Source of the DNA: Rhexocercosporidium sp. MPI-PUGE-AT-0058
Lineage: Eukaryota; Ascomycota; Leotiomycetes; Helotiales
DNA length: 64,000 nt
NCBI GenBank assembly: GCA_020746875.1
Contig: JAGTJL010000002.1
Span: 1,302,001-1,366,000, forward strand
Reading direction: 5' to 3'
Numbering within the stretch: the first letter of the stretch is position 1; every line of letters begins with the position of its first letter. Made by a program: the position numbers and the translations under genes. This document shows positions 46,384-59,939 of the stretch, in pieces. Below the pieces are notes generated by a model. The model was given only the letters and a program-made list of their open reading frames with translations. It searched no databases and was not told the DNA's origin.

Positions 46384-48657
46384 CTACCATTCAATAACCT
46401 GTGGTGCAACGGTGGTAACCGCCGCAGCACTAGAACTTGACGTTGATGATCCACTCGCCTCACTCGAAGAAGTTGAGGGCAGTGCAACGAATGATTCCGT
46501 GTGAGTCGAGTTCGCCGTTCCCTCAGTCGAATAGTTCCCAGAAATCTTCAAGTTTCCATCTGCAAGATCCAAGCCCAGGAGAGTTCTGCGGAACAGTTCA
46601 AGACTCGCTACTGGTTGGTAGTATGGAACTTCGTGGCCGGCCTTCGATGACTTGTCAGTAAAGTAACCCGAAGCAATTAAAGGGGATATGCAACTTGCCT
46701 CGTAGACACGGGTGAACGAGAAGTTTCCTCGCTGTCGGACTTCGCCATATTCCGTTCCATCTACCATGAATGGTTCATATCCGGCGGCTGCAAATTCTTC
46801 CTTGTGCGTGTAGTTGACACCGAGAGATACTGCTTGGCCTCCAAACCTGACATAGAGTTAGTGATCACCACATGGAATCTACATTGATAATGGCATACCA
46901 ATTACAAATGTAATCCGCGTCACCGTAAATCAAGGAGACCCTAACGCTATTGTTCAACAACATCTCAAGATCCTCGATGAAGTTTGGATACACGAAGTCT
47001 CCAGTCTGTTGGAAAGCGTAGTACACCTCATTATTGGATTGACTGTAATTGAGATTAACTCCCAAAGCATTGCGCGTAGAGTCCAAATTGAGGTAGTCGA
47101 CGTAATAACTTGGCGGGGTTGGATCGTCTGCTGGATGTCGAATATCGTAGACCCCCCTGCCTGAGTAGTAATAATACGGTGACTCGACGCTGTCTCTGCA
47201 CATGTTTGCTGCTTCCGTGCAAATTGCTTGATCGGAGAGGGTGGTGCGGTTCGTCGCTCGGCACAAACTTATCTGGTCTAGGCAGCCGAGAATCATGTTT
47301 CTAGATCTCGTCAATAAGGGTCCAGCTTAAGATGTCTCACAATCTTACAGTGCAAACTTCTGATAGTTGTAGACTGTCTCCGTCAGCTAAAATATCGGGG
47401 TAGAAGAATGCTCTATAGTTGGTGTGCACCCACCAGTATCGTTAACTGCTTTGATCCCGTAGGTGTCTGGGTCATATTAGCGATGGGAAGTAGAGTCTCA
47501 TTATCACCAATCTTACTATTGACAGCAAATTCGGGATAACTATAATAGATCAAGTCAGTAAATTGAAACAGAATGGACATCAAGAACGAGGCTAACTAAG
47601 GAGCTTGAGTGTATTCGTCGATAATCCCATTAATGACTCCCAGGGTATTAAAATTGAGCTGGATGCCCTGGCTAGAGCCATTTGCAATCATTTCGTTCTG
47701 TTCGTAGAAGTAGTTGAAGAAAGCTAGAGCATCAAACTTAGTTCAAAATCCAGTCAATGGTCTTGGCCTGACATGCCTGGTCCATAGTGTCCACCATAAC
47801 TCTCCGTCCAGAGATTGAATTCCTTCGAAGTGATATTAGAGTCGAGTTGGGGAAGCCCGCCCAGAAACCCTTGCAGTACATGCCATGCAGCTGCAGCAGA
47901 AAGATCCGTCGTGTCGAGGGCCGATGCATTGATGACGGGATATCGGCCTTGAACTCCGTTTATTGAACTATTCTGGTAGGTACCCGCTACAATAATGTCA
48001 ATTAGCTATACATCCAAGTTAGGTAGACACTCAAATTTACCTGGATCGAGACTGCCTTCTCCTTCGCTGCCGTAAGAGAATCCGACACCTAGTGGCTGTG
48101 ATAGGAACAACATATTCGAGACTTCGGTCCACGAGTATGGATTGACCTGGGTAGTGAGATTTGCTGTAATATTGCAAGGTCCGAGTTCTTGGAAACACAA
48201 TGTAAGCATCGTACTAAATCCCAGAATCAACACCTACCTTCAAACAGACCAATCAACGAATCGGATCCCGGGCCGCCATTCAACCAAAGAGTGATTGGCG
48301 CTTCTTTGGGATTGTTCCTTGCTTCGAAGAACCAGAAGAATGTATGCGAGTTTTCCTATACATCTATCAGCCACCTATATTAAATTGCCTAACACCACGA
48401 GGACCTACATCAAGGTCAATGTAGCCAGAATAAGAATTGACACCGGGTGTGGTTTCGCAAACACCCTCCTTGCCCGGCTCCTTGTATCTGATAGTGACGT
48501 TTTGAGGGGTGGTGATGGTCTTCAAACCTGTGGCATTCGCAGGAAGTTGTCTGGCGAACTTGTGGCTGTCGAGTGACCTGGTTTGGAGATTGGGCTGTGT
48601 GTTTCGGAGTCCATTGGCACCTGCAAACAGGGCCAATGAAGTTACTAGAGATAGCAT
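46384..48657 (-). CDS. secreted S10 serine carboxypeptidase, 11 exons
   Basis: Exons: 48409-48657, 48238-48355, 48041-48187, 47777-47986, 47597-47723, 47517-47539, 47434-47466, 47349-47373, 46899-47300, 46699-46846 and 46384-46641. The phases all agree; the product is 579 residues. The ATG at 48657 opens a signal peptide ([16 protein letters not shown]). Family marks in order: [29 protein letters not shown], nucleophile Ser234 in [29 protein letters not shown], catalytic Asp440 in [10 protein letters not shown] and His497 in [10 protein letters not shown]. The C-terminus is Ser-rich (SSTSSSSAA). It should cleave C-terminal residues from peptides at acid pH outside the cell. Two introns, 47724-47776 and 46642-46698, use GC donors; the family alignment leaves no good GT option. 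Three exons are only 23, 33 and 25 nt. Confidence 0.92.
46642..46698 (-). other. GC-AG intron 10 of the S10 gene, 57 bp, in frame
   Basis: The junction is GAG|GCAAGT...TCGAAG|GCC, with a CTGACAAG branch-like site. GCAAGT is the usual GC-type donor. The intron is a multiple of three and has no stop, so retention would insert 19 residues just before the catalytic His segment. Confidence 0.8.
47724..47776 (-). other. GC-AG intron 4 of the S10 gene, 53 bp
   Basis: The junction is CCAG|GCATGT...CTCTAG|CTTT, with an AACTAAG branch-like site. It restores the family sequence [15 protein letters not shown]; the only nearby GT donor breaks the frame. Confidence 0.8.
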
Positions 48658-50037
48658 TATGGTGTGCTTATAGTCGGAGGGAAGAAGCAAATGAGTCCAG
48701 AAAAATGGCAGCTTTTCTGTCTCTTCCCAACTAGAATGCTTGGGGTTGCTCAAGGTTCTGGTAACTTCTGGGGGAGCTCCGGTTTTATAGCTCCAGTAGT
48801 TACTCTACCGTACAGCACTTACTAATGATCTTCTTCAGAGCTTCTTCAATGTACGCAAACAAGTCTAGGCAGGCCATCTCAAGGCAGAATCAGGAGGGGA
48901 GCTCGACTTCGAGAATGCATCTCCGTCGATCGAATGACGAAATTCTGCTACACATCGACGGGAGACTAGGTTCAGAGTCAACTACTCGAATCAAGCACTC
49001 CGATAAGGTTATGGCAGAGCAAATCCATGCAAAGTTAACAGGCAGAATACGAAGACTTAGAGAGGATTTGGAAGGTCGGCACTGTGATGACAAGGTACGA
49101 TGTAACTCCATGCATACTCCCTTGCACCGAAGTACGTACTCCTCTATACCACGGGCCGTAACTTAGCAGTAAAGCTTGAATAGCAGGGAACCACTATAAA
49201 CAGTACTAGAACTAATCGAGTCAATATAGCACTAGCCAGTTTAACACAGAGATTGATGTTAGCCGTAGTGGCGAGGACAGACGCCCAAAAGCTCCGCTTA
49301 GATGCGGGAGGTAAACCACCCACGGGAATCTCACATATGTAACTGACCGCTACTCATGTTGTGTACTTCGGGACGTCGAGAGAAACTTCTGAGCATCTCG
49401 ACACCCAGAGGTGTTCACGCAGCTGGAGTCGCTGGCAAAGGAAAGTTCATGACGATGAGGGGTAAGCGGGGTTCCTGGTGGGGTTAGAGTCACTTCCGGC
49501 AGATCGAAACTACCCAACATCATCAGTCCCAGGTTCTTACTCGGAATGGTAGCAATCAGCTGTCGAAAAGCAGAATATCTTGCACGCCGTTACGAAACTC
49601 CCCTAGCAAATACCAAAAGACTATGACAAGAGTATTCGTTCGGAAAAGGCTTCTTGTTTGGTCGAGTATTAGCCAGAAGGCCAATACACATCACATTTGC
49701 AGTGCTGGGTCTGTATTGTAATGGCCGAATCAAAAGGACTGCTGGCTTTTTGGTCTAGCTACATACGCTGCTAAGCAGCATTATCTGAAGTCATCGCTAC
49801 CCCCAACGTTTTACTTCGTTGTTCATAAAAGTCCCTCCCATCCATCCATCCATCCCTCTCAACATGCCTGCTGCTTGTATGAGATATCCCTGCCCAGAAA
49901 ATAAAGAGGACCTATTGTCATCTGCCTCTATCTGCAAGACTGATGGACAAAAACATGCAAATGTCGCCGGAAAAGAACTTTCTAAGATGCTGCTATGAAG
50001 TGATCGCTATTGCCTCCAAAAGATGGCATTGCGCAGT
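48658..50037. other. intergenic, 1.38 kb
   Basis: This is the promoter of the carboxypeptidase gene and the 3' flank of the Ran gene. A CCAT tetranucleotide run lies at 49838-49855. The AG-rich frames here have no support as genes. Confidence 0.55.
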
Positions 50038-51625
<1,588 letters not shown>

Positions 51626-52492
51626 TTATAAAGGAAGGATATGGCACCCAAGAAGGCCCCGTCCTCCCCAATTTCGTCGAGGTGTGAGCGTCAAAGTCAG
51701 CTCCTGCTTTCTCGAGCTGCCACTGATTGCCCTAGAGACCTTAACAAGTACCTCTTGCTGCGGAAGTTAGCCTGAGCTTTAATGATTTATACCGGACATG
51801 GAATCTTACACCCTCATTGCCCTGAACACACTCCGCAACTCTCTTCAGCTCATCATGGTTTGTGTTGTTAACGTATCCGAATACCCTAATCTGATCACCA
51901 GCTTTCAACCCCGCAGATTCTGCAGGACTTGCTGCCACAACACTGTTGACTTTGGCGAAAGGAGGGCTCAATACTTGTAGTTCTGACGATGATGAGAATT
52001 CTGCTGTTGAACTGGTTCTGTGGGCCACTAGCTCATCCTCTGGTCCGTTTTCTGCCAGCCGCGCGAAGTGGTCGTGAATATGTTTCTCGATGACGGTCAT
52101 GAGGGCTTTGTGGTCATTCTTAAGGTAGATGATGCGCGATCGTGTTGTTCGAACTAATAAACTGTCAGTGGCTGCTAGACTTGAGAAGTTAGGAACATAC
52201 TCTGGGCAACATCCAAGTCTGCTCGAGGGAAGCCATCCGGAGTAAGGAGTCTTGTGTTCATATCCACACCATGCTACGACTATCAGCGCAGATTCAGCAA
52301 TCCAATGTTTGCACATACAGAGTCCAAAACTCCTCCTAAAGCTCTGATCTCTGCCTCCAGGTTGTCTTTCTTAGCTTGGAGCTGTGCCAAAGTCAAGCCG
52401 TTAGTTTGCGTTCCATTTGTTGCAGGGCCAGATGTAGGTCCAGAGGGAATCGTAGGTGCGTGTAGGTTCTCCATTCTGAGCGGCAGTCCCAT
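51626..52492 (-). CDS. NAS2: 26S proteasome assembly chaperone Nas2/PSMD9 (p27)
   Basis: Four exons, 52319-52492, 52201-52273, 51810-52153 and 51626-51757, with introns of only 45, 47 and 52 bp, give 240 residues. The ATG at 52492 (MGLPLRMENLHAPT) matches the usual fungal start; a second Met is at 52474. The N-terminal coiled coil (LAQLQAKKDNLEAEIRALGG) leads to VDMNTRLLTPDGFPRADLDV and IRTTRSRIIYLKNDHKALM. The PDZ domain follows (FAKVNSVVAASPAESAGLKAGD). The C-terminus is the conserved TPRRNWGGRGLLGCHILPL. Nas2 binds the Rpt5 ATPase tail during assembly of the proteasome base. No part of the expected fold is missing. Confidence 0.95.
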
Positions 52493-53157
52493 TTCTCAAG
52501 TTGATGATGACGGTTCAGGGCAGCTTGCTTTTGTTCAGCCTTGTTCCCAGGCTGCGAGGGATACGCGCATTGATTTGGCGGGGTAGATTTACGATGACTA
52601 AGCAAGGGCTTCATTTGTTCGTTCCCTTGGGATGAATCCCACCTAAACTCTTTGACTGTCAAGTTCATTCAAGTGAGCGACGATGAAAAGATAGTTGCTT
52701 GTCATGATTGATTCTTGCTCAATAACTAGTAGGCATCCACTCTTTTCTTATCCAATTGGGTCAACCACTCTGCTGATTTAAGCCATTAAAGTTGTTCAAT
52801 GAATCCATCATGGACCAAGGGTACCGGAGGTGGTGTTTGAAAATGGCAGTCCATTCATAAGTGAATACCTAATGCAATCGTCTCAAGACTCATTTGCTGT
52901 TCAACTAATTTAGGGGGAAGGGACGGTCAGTGATACTGAACCCGCTCTTGCCTTCTTCAAGATCTGTACGAGATCATACAAGTTCCTGTCACTTCCTCAG
53001 GCTTGCTTTCTTACTTCCTTATGCTTCACAATCTTGGTCACTCTCATCCCATTCTTCTCTTGCTTTGTAAACTGGTCTTCCTATATCAAAGACCGGACCT
53101 TTCTTGGACGATTGGAGCAATTTTGTATTTACATTTTTGGAACCTTGCTCCCACATC
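52493..53157. other. divergent spacer Nas2/RhoGEF, 0.66 kb
   Basis: It lies between divergent genes and probably carries both promoters. The plus-strand frame before 53158 is open from a TTG at 53104 but has no ATG. Confidence 0.5.
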
Positions 53158-56100
53158 ATGGATCTGCCAGATGCTGGTCTTAATGTTACAACATCCATGG
53201 GCCTATCAACTCCAACATGTTCCCGCCGAAACTCGACGCACATTACCCGAAAGACAAGTTGGGGAACTCCAATTCCTCCTCCGTCAAGCCAAAAAGCCAC
53301 CGCCGGAAATGCATCTCAAGACGACCTTTTCGATGAAGTCAACCTTCAATCCAAAAATGAAGAGTCCGGTGGTAGCGATAAAGGAGAGGGTTGGAATACA
53401 TTGGATAACATAGCAGCTCTAGGATTGTCTTTCAACGCTGACGATATGCAACCTCCAGAGCCAGTCAAGCTTCAGCGTTTCTCCTTGGAGGAACTTGATC
53501 CTTTTGGAAATCGCTCATTGCCGCTGGTTGGAGACCGTCCTTTCAACAAGTGGATGAGGAGCCTACAGAGACGGGCTACCGACAGACGCAAGACAGTCAG
53601 TTGCGATATGAGCAGCTCAGCGCTGGAGCACGAGCTCTTCGACACTCCGAGTACGCGGAGACGATCTGCGCACAAGAAGTCATCTTCAGGGTCCTCGTTC
53701 GGATTTGTAACGGCTGTCAAAAGTGCGAGTATCAGTCTTGCAAGCTTCAGCGTCGCACCACATTCCAAGAGGACCGGCGTCTCCTCTCGCCATCAGAGAA
53801 CAGACCGCAGTAGCAAAGCTTCAAACATTGGCCGTCTTTCCGAAGATAGTTCTTACCTTGCTAGTGGTGCTGTCATCGACCAAGCAGTCACGAGCCGACT
53901 TCTTCAGCGCCGCAGAGTACTTGAGGAAATCATCACAACCGAAGAGAGCTATCTTGCAGATGTCAAGTTCCTGATGAATGTAAGTGCAGCTCCTTTGATT
54001 GGCGCCCATCCTTATCTGACTGCTTCCAGGTCTATGTCACTCTTCTGGCCTCAATTCCAAGTTTGTCTTTGAGCCTCCGAGCCTCGATCAATCGCAATCT
54101 CAACGATATTGTCGAACTCCATGAGGATCTTTTGGGCGAACTTCATCGAGCAGTTCCTCACTCGGAATATACCCAACCAAGTGCCGAAATGAAGATAGCT
54201 ACTCCACGCCATGCACACCAACGGTGGCGAAGTCTCGATGCAGTCCCTGAGCACGTCGGTGGTACAGCTTGGTTACAAAAGATTCCTGGAATGACTGCAG
54301 AGCCAAAGGTTGCAGCTGATGTCGCAAGAGTATTTGGCAAGAAGGTAGCATAAGTGTTCACAGAAGACAGCACTTTCACTGACGGATCCTTGAATAGATG
54401 AATCGATTCTTTGTCTACGAGGAATATGGTGCCAAGTATGAGATGATGATCAAAGATGTGGCCAATGCCTACCGAACAATTCCTCAATGGGAGACTTACC
54501 AGAGAGGGTTTGAGGCCCTAGCTTCGTCTCTAGCGTCGATCAACAGCCAGAATGACAATTCCAAGAAGGCACTTACAATCGGGGATCTTTTGGTCAAGGT
54601 ATGCTGAGCTCTAGGCATTCTGAGTAGGCCCTCTAACGCACAATAGCCAATCCAACGTGTATGCAAGTACCCTCTGCTGTTCTCAGAGCTGCTAAAACAA
54701 ACACCTGTCTGTGACTGCCCTGATTCCCATATGGAGATTGAGAACGTCCTCATCCGGCTTCGAGAAGCGACGACAGAGATCAATCGTGCTACTGATGACC
54801 CAAGGATGAAAGCTACGATTGAAAAGTCCTGGCTTCTGCAAGACCGCCTCATATTTCCTGACATGGTGAGAACCCAGACCATGTGCTGTGATTGTGCTAA
54901 CTAGTCCCAGCCTGGTGCGAGGTCAAAGGCATCCATTCGTACTCTTGGCCACATTCATCTCTGTGGTGTTCTTTACATCTCCTGGCAGACATTAACTGGA
55001 GTTGATGGTCAGTATATGATATGCCTTCTCTACCGTGACTTTCTGCTTCTCGCATCAGCGTCAAAGAATGACCAGATATATACCGTTCAGGCTTGTATTG
55101 GACTCACCGAGGTTCGGATCGAGGAGGTTGACAACGGCAGAGGTAGGTGTCTCCCATGGATATCTACTCGAAATCATTCTGCGGCTTGAAAAGTAGACGT
55201 CTCTCTGACTAATTGCTAGGTTTACAATGTCACACTGCACCCTGTTCCTGGAAACTTGTTTTCGAGTCCGATCATCAATTGTTTGAGATCACTATGAGTG
55301 CTTGTTCTCCGAAAGAGGAGCTCGAATGGAGAAGTCGATTGGCGGACCGCTCTGGCAGAGATAACCTTGATGCAGGAGAGCAAGCGTTATTCACATCATT
55401 ATTAATGCCCGTCAAACCAATGGGGGCAGTTTTTGGAAAGCCTGGTAAGTTTCCGAGGCGCTCTTTCTTCTTTGGGTAGCTGACAATCCATCAGGCACTA
55501 TTGCAAGAAGAATTTCGATACACAGAGCGACTACTGTAGGTTCAATGTCAGGACTTTGCCAAGTTATCATCAAGAACACGAACGCTTTCAAAGAAACAGC
55601 ATCGAGCGCTTCAATAAACAGATCTCAATCTCTTCTTACGACGAACCGCATTCCGGTTCTTGCGCCATCACGGGCCGATCGCATTCGACTCGAAGCTCTT
55701 CTCGCAGACGTATGGACACGCGAAATTCTACCTTACCCAGGCATGTCTAGTCGAGCACGCAGTGAGCATCTAGTCCGCGCTTCTGCTAGTTCCATGATGC
55801 GGAAACTCAGTGTTGCAAGCATCGCAAGCAACTTCACCAAGCGCTCGGGTAGCATGGCCAGTCTTCACATGACTGCTGAAGACGACGAATCCGGCGAACA
55901 CGAAGTTCTCAAGGCCACTCTATCTCGAGGCGAATACCACAGCGAACCTAACCAGCTGCCGGAGAACGACGACCCCACACGATCTCGCCTATCAGTCATT
56001 CAAGACGAGAAGGAGAATATGCCACAATCGGGATCTTTCGAGAATCTCCCTGGCGTGGCTGTCACCGCCAATGGAAGTCCTGCGAACACGCTGCACAGAC

Positions 56101-56423
56101 TAGCTACTCTTAAAGTCAAGAGTTGGAGTCATGATGGACATCGCATCATAACACCTCCGCTCCGGACCTCTAGTGCAAATAGTGTGCCCGTGAACAGGGC
56201 CACGCCTACTCCAATTTCAACAATGACGGACTCGGTGATCGAGGAGAAAGGCGAGGATAAAGAGAATGTGCCACAGGTTCAGACGCAGCAGAAGATTGAG
56301 GTGTTGGGCAGTACAGACAAGCAGGCGAGGAAAGAGAAGGAAAAAGAGAAGGAGAAGGGACGAGGAATGGGTATGGGCAAGCGTGTTGGGGTTGCGGAGG
56401 GTATCAGGAATTTCTTCCGCTAA
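53158..56423 (+). CDS. Rho guanine nucleotide exchange factor (DH-PH)
   Basis: Seven exons, 53158-53979, 54030-54344, 54398-54598, 54647-54865, 54911-55142, 55220-55444 and 55495-56423, keep phase and give 980 residues. The N-terminal 245 residues are Ser-rich and disordered. The DH domain starts with LLQRRRVLEEIITTEESYLADVKFLMN (around residues 248-274) and continues through DIVELHEDLLGELHRAV, FFVYEEYGAKYEMMIKDVANAY and the conserved PIQRVCKYPLLFSELLKQT. A ~60-residue insert (SEYTQPSAEMK to ARVFGKK) lies inside it. A PH domain follows (TLGHIHLCGVLYISW, QYMICLLYRDFLLL, WKLVFESDHQLFEITM). The tail has a DKENVPQ motif and a charged K/E run. It should activate a Rho-type GTPase in polarity or wall signalling; which GTPase is unknown. 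Confidence 0.92.
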
Positions 56424-57151
56424 TGGGAAAAGAGCGAGTTTCATAGGTATGTATGGGTAGGGGCTGATGACTACTTGTATATGATTTTCTTGGAGTATTG
56501 ATAGGAGTGTTCGAGGTTGGGTTATCAACCATTAGAGCATCGATTAGATTTTTGGACGAAGAGACAGATTCTTAAATGGAGTTAGAGAAATGAATACACG
56601 GGTTCTCATACCCTCATGCTATACATTCTCCATACGTTTCATTAACTCAATGAAGGAGGTCTCTACTCGCTTGCTCTTTAGAATCTCGCTCAAACTTGCC
56701 TTGGTATTGAAATGTTAGGTGGCTAATGCGAAGAAGTCACACTGTAGAAGTTATTGATTTCCTGGTCGTTCGTTCGGGCATTGGTGTCATGCAAGATTGT
56801 TGCCAAGATCAAGTCACAAGCACATGGTGGGTACGGTATGGTATGCTCAATGGGGCAGGAGGAGTGGTGCATTTTATGAATTTCTCATTGAATGCAGAGG
56901 ATCGACTACCTAACTAGATAACCGTCCATCATCGTGCTCATCAGGTCATAATATCCCCCTGTCCATTTCCCAAGCAGCGCCCACACTCGATGCAAAAGCT
57001 GCCATATCATCGCAAGCAAGTAGTGATGAGCAAATGCTCTGCCATTAATGCAAAAGCCTGATCATCATCTCCCTGACTACCAGTGTCCCTGGAAAAGAAC
57101 CATTGACTTCACTGTCTATCGTACATTTGTTGCTCCAAAGAGCGGAGGTGT
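56424..57151. other. convergent spacer, 0.73 kb
   Basis: It lies between the 3' ends of the RhoGEF (plus) and Rtc3-like (minus) genes and should hold both terminators. No gene is supported. Confidence 0.55.
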
Positions 57152-57858
57152 TTAGTGGCCGGCACGGGGTCCCATGCTGTCATTCTTGGGTCCTTGTCTT
57201 GCGATGCCCTGTGGTGAGTTTTGTTAGTTTTGCATTCTCTTGTTATTTTTTGTAGTGGGTAGGGGTGAGGAGAGGATGGTGGGACGGGAAGGAAGGGTTA
57301 AATACCTCAGTGTGTTGCATCTCACCCTTCTCGATGATATGCTTGATGACTTCCTCTTCCTTCGAGGTGCCGAATTCGGTCTCGAGGGTTTGGTTGGAGG
57401 CGCCGTCGAGGGGGCCTTGCTTGCCTTGCCTGTGGGAGAGGGGCATGTCAGTATTTCCCCCCCTTCGTTCTGTGGCATTGAGAGGGGATGGGATGCATGA
57501 GAAATGGTTGATAGAGAGAGAGACTATGTGCTATGGCAGGAAGGTGCCGTATGCTGTGGCGTGGTGTGGAAAGTGTTGTGGCGGGGTAAATAGATGGTGT
57601 TTCCAAGTGAGGGGTAATTTGGAACACACGAGTCGAGTCGAGCAAACGGACAGACACAGCTGAAATGGAGGAATGAAAGGAAAGGAATATAACTTACCTG
57701 CTAACAAACACCTTGAAGGAGCTGACGACTTGAGCGAGAGGAATGGTCTTGTCGGTCTTCCACTTCTCGGCAGCCTCGACGTCGTCGACGAAGATGACGA
57801 AGTCCTCGGCCTTGCCCTTGTAGTGGCACTTGATGATTGATGCTTCTCCGCGAGCCAT
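57152..57858 (-). CDS. RTC3: Rtc3/SBDS-like single-domain protein
   Basis: Three exons, 57698-57858, 57306-57429 and 57152-57208, with introns of 268 and 97 bp, give 113 residues from the ATG at 57858. The whole protein is one SBDS N-terminal-like domain: KCHYKGKAEDFVIFVDDVEA, then KWKTDKTIPLAQVVSSFKVF, QGPLDGASNQTLETEFGTSK and EEEVIKHIIEKGEMQ, ending GIARQGPKNDSMGPRAGH. The length matches yeast Rtc3 (Hgi1), a small SBDS-fold protein linked to RNA metabolism and stress. It lacks the other SBDS domains, so it is not the ribosome maturation factor Sdo1 itself. The 268-bp intron is long for this window. Confidence 0.93.
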
Positions 57859-58981
57859 GATTGTTGATTTGGTTTGGTTTGGTTTGGGTGTTTGTTTGTT
57901 GTTGGTTGGGGAGGGGGTGAGATCAATGTAGAGATCTCAAGTGTCGTGGTGGTTGGAAGTTGCGTTGTTTGTTGGTTTGTATGTCTGTGTGTTTGAAGAA
58001 GAGAGAGGTCGAGATGGAGGGGGAGGAATGTGGTTTTGTAGCTATTGGATCAGCGCAGTGAGCTGACTACAACTACAAGTACTAGTAGAAGCCACCTGAG
58101 GGAGGTATCCGGGAAGTCAAGTAACGGGGTTCCTGGCGTGCTCTAGTTCGCTTCGGCAGCGACGCTACGTCATGGCGGGGCAGGGGTGCTTTCCTCACGC
58201 GACCTGGCCCAATTGTGGGGTGAAGGAAGGAATGCGTATCGCTTTTCATGATCAGTCCCTTCCTTCCTTCCCCTGCCTTCCCTTGTGTTCCTCAAGTCTC
58301 GCATCTGTCCTTCTTGGCAAGGGTACAAAGTAATTGCTTCATTTGTTCGTGCCTGATTGCTTGTGCCTGATTGATTGATTGACTGCTTGCCTTCAAACCC
58401 TGCCCTGACTCTGAGGGCCCTGTTTCGGTGAGATGGGTGTGAGGCTCGGGATCGATCCCGCAGGTAGGTACGTCATGTTTACAGCATTGGTCTCAGGTGG
58501 GGAAGTGGGCTGGAGGGGTCAATACTGGGCATTGGCTTGACGATGATGGAATTCTGCTTTCTTTTTGATACCTACTAAGTAATTTCGTAACGGATCAAAG
58601 AGGATCGAAGATGAGAGACTGTTATACGCGAATGTGAAGGATAAATGTCTAGGTTGGTAGGGAAACTAAGCAACCCGTACAGAACCTGTTAGTGATTAGA
58701 GGGCCGTCCCGTTCCGTCTTTCGATTTTGGATTCCACGCTCATTTTGCAAGTAGAAATTGGCTAATGACTTAGCAGCAGCAACTACGGTTGATGTGTAGT
58801 AGCAACTGGAGGGTTATGCTACAAGAACCCAAAGAGACATGTCAAAAACAGCTCTATCTGTTGATGTCATGTATGTATAGCAATTGATAACTCGAAGCTA
58901 TGCCAGCCAGAAGCAGACCGTACATAAAGCCATCTCAGATATAAGCCAGCTGAAAGACAACCGCCTCCTCATTCCCATAAA
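57859..58981. other. intergenic, 1.12 kb
   Basis: This holds the promoter and leader of the Rtc3-like gene, with TTTGG-rich repeats in 57870-57910, and the 3' flank of the next minus-strand gene. No coding sequence is supported. Confidence 0.5.
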
Positions 58982-59939
58982 TCAATACACAAGAACCTCC
59001 TCCGCCCAGAAATGGATAATGTCTTGCGCAGCACCTGGCACCCTCTCATCAAGCCAATTCTTCAAGCCCAACTGTCCACTCTCACTCGTAGCGGCACTAG
59101 ATACCTCGGACAAGCTGTGACAGATATCACTGACCACATTCCGGGCATGTTCTGGCAGCGGTGGGTTGTTGGTGCAGTATGATAGGAGAGATACAGCTGG
59201 GTTGATGGGAGGAGGCGCTGCGCTGTGGTATTTGTTGATGAGTTGGCGATGGAATGTCGAGAGTATGGCTGAAAGGGAGGGGAGGGAGTAGAGCGGGATG
59301 ATGGGCATTTCGAGAATTGAGAAGAGGCTGTGGAGGGGTTAGTTGTGAGTTTAGGCATGACATTGGAGGGATGCAGTACCTGACTTGTAATTCCATCATC
59401 GCTATGGTTCCATTGACCTTGGGTGTCTTCTCGTTCAGGAGGAAGAGAACTCCTACATCCCGGCCACCGGTATGGTGGTAGAGATGTTGGATACGTTCCA
59501 TTGCTGAGGCTGGGGACTGGAGATCAGATGGAGAAAGAGCGAGTAGAAGGAAAAGTGCATGAGACTCGTCGTGGTTGTGCTTTGGGAGTGGGATGGCTAT
59601 GTCGTGGGTTTGGAGAGACTTCTCTGTGTATTGTCAGCTTGCATTTGGGAATGAAGCGAGGTATGGGACCAACCTTTCCATCGTGAGCTTTGTGAAGCGA
59701 GGAGTGTATTGGGAACAGTGGCCCATTCGGGACGCTTTCGGAGAGAGGTGCAGAACATGTTGCCTCCAGATATCCGTGAAGGATGATGGACTTCGGTTGG
59801 TGGTAAGCTCCTCCGGAATTGCGTTCGCCACCAGAGACGGGCAGAGTGCAGTGTAAGAGCTGATAGTAGCTGAAGGAGTTAAGGATTGATGGCCAGTTGC
59901 CGACTGAGAATAGCCCCTCTGGGGTTGACGAAAACAACG
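58982..59939 (-). CDS. unknown protein, 5' end of gene model unresolved
   Basis: Three exons fit in phase: 59674-59939, 59380-59621 and 58982-59327, with 52-bp introns (GTTGGT...CAGAG and GTACTG...CCACAG). About 283 residues are visible. Recognisable blocks are ALFSSTPEGLFSVGNWPSIL, YHQPKSIILHGYLEATCSAP, HDESHALFLLLALSPSDLQ, IQHLYHHTGGRDVGVLFLLN and GTIAMMELQVSLFSILEMP; the end is LKNWLDERVPGAAQDIIHFW. No ATG lies in frame in the first exon, so the start must be in an upstream exon between 59940 and the OPA3-like gene, or the model is wrong there. I do not recognise the family. The alternation of hydrophobic strands and helices looks like a globular soluble protein. Confidence 0.55.

Noticed and set aside
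49200..49520. Possible structured RNA or tRNA-like segment
   Set aside because: I looked for paired arms and a GGTTCRANTCC box; none lines up as a tRNA. I found no convincing tRNA anywhere in the window.
49838..49855. CCAT tetranucleotide run
   Set aside because: A short microsatellite of 4.5 copies, common in intergenic DNA; no sign of function.
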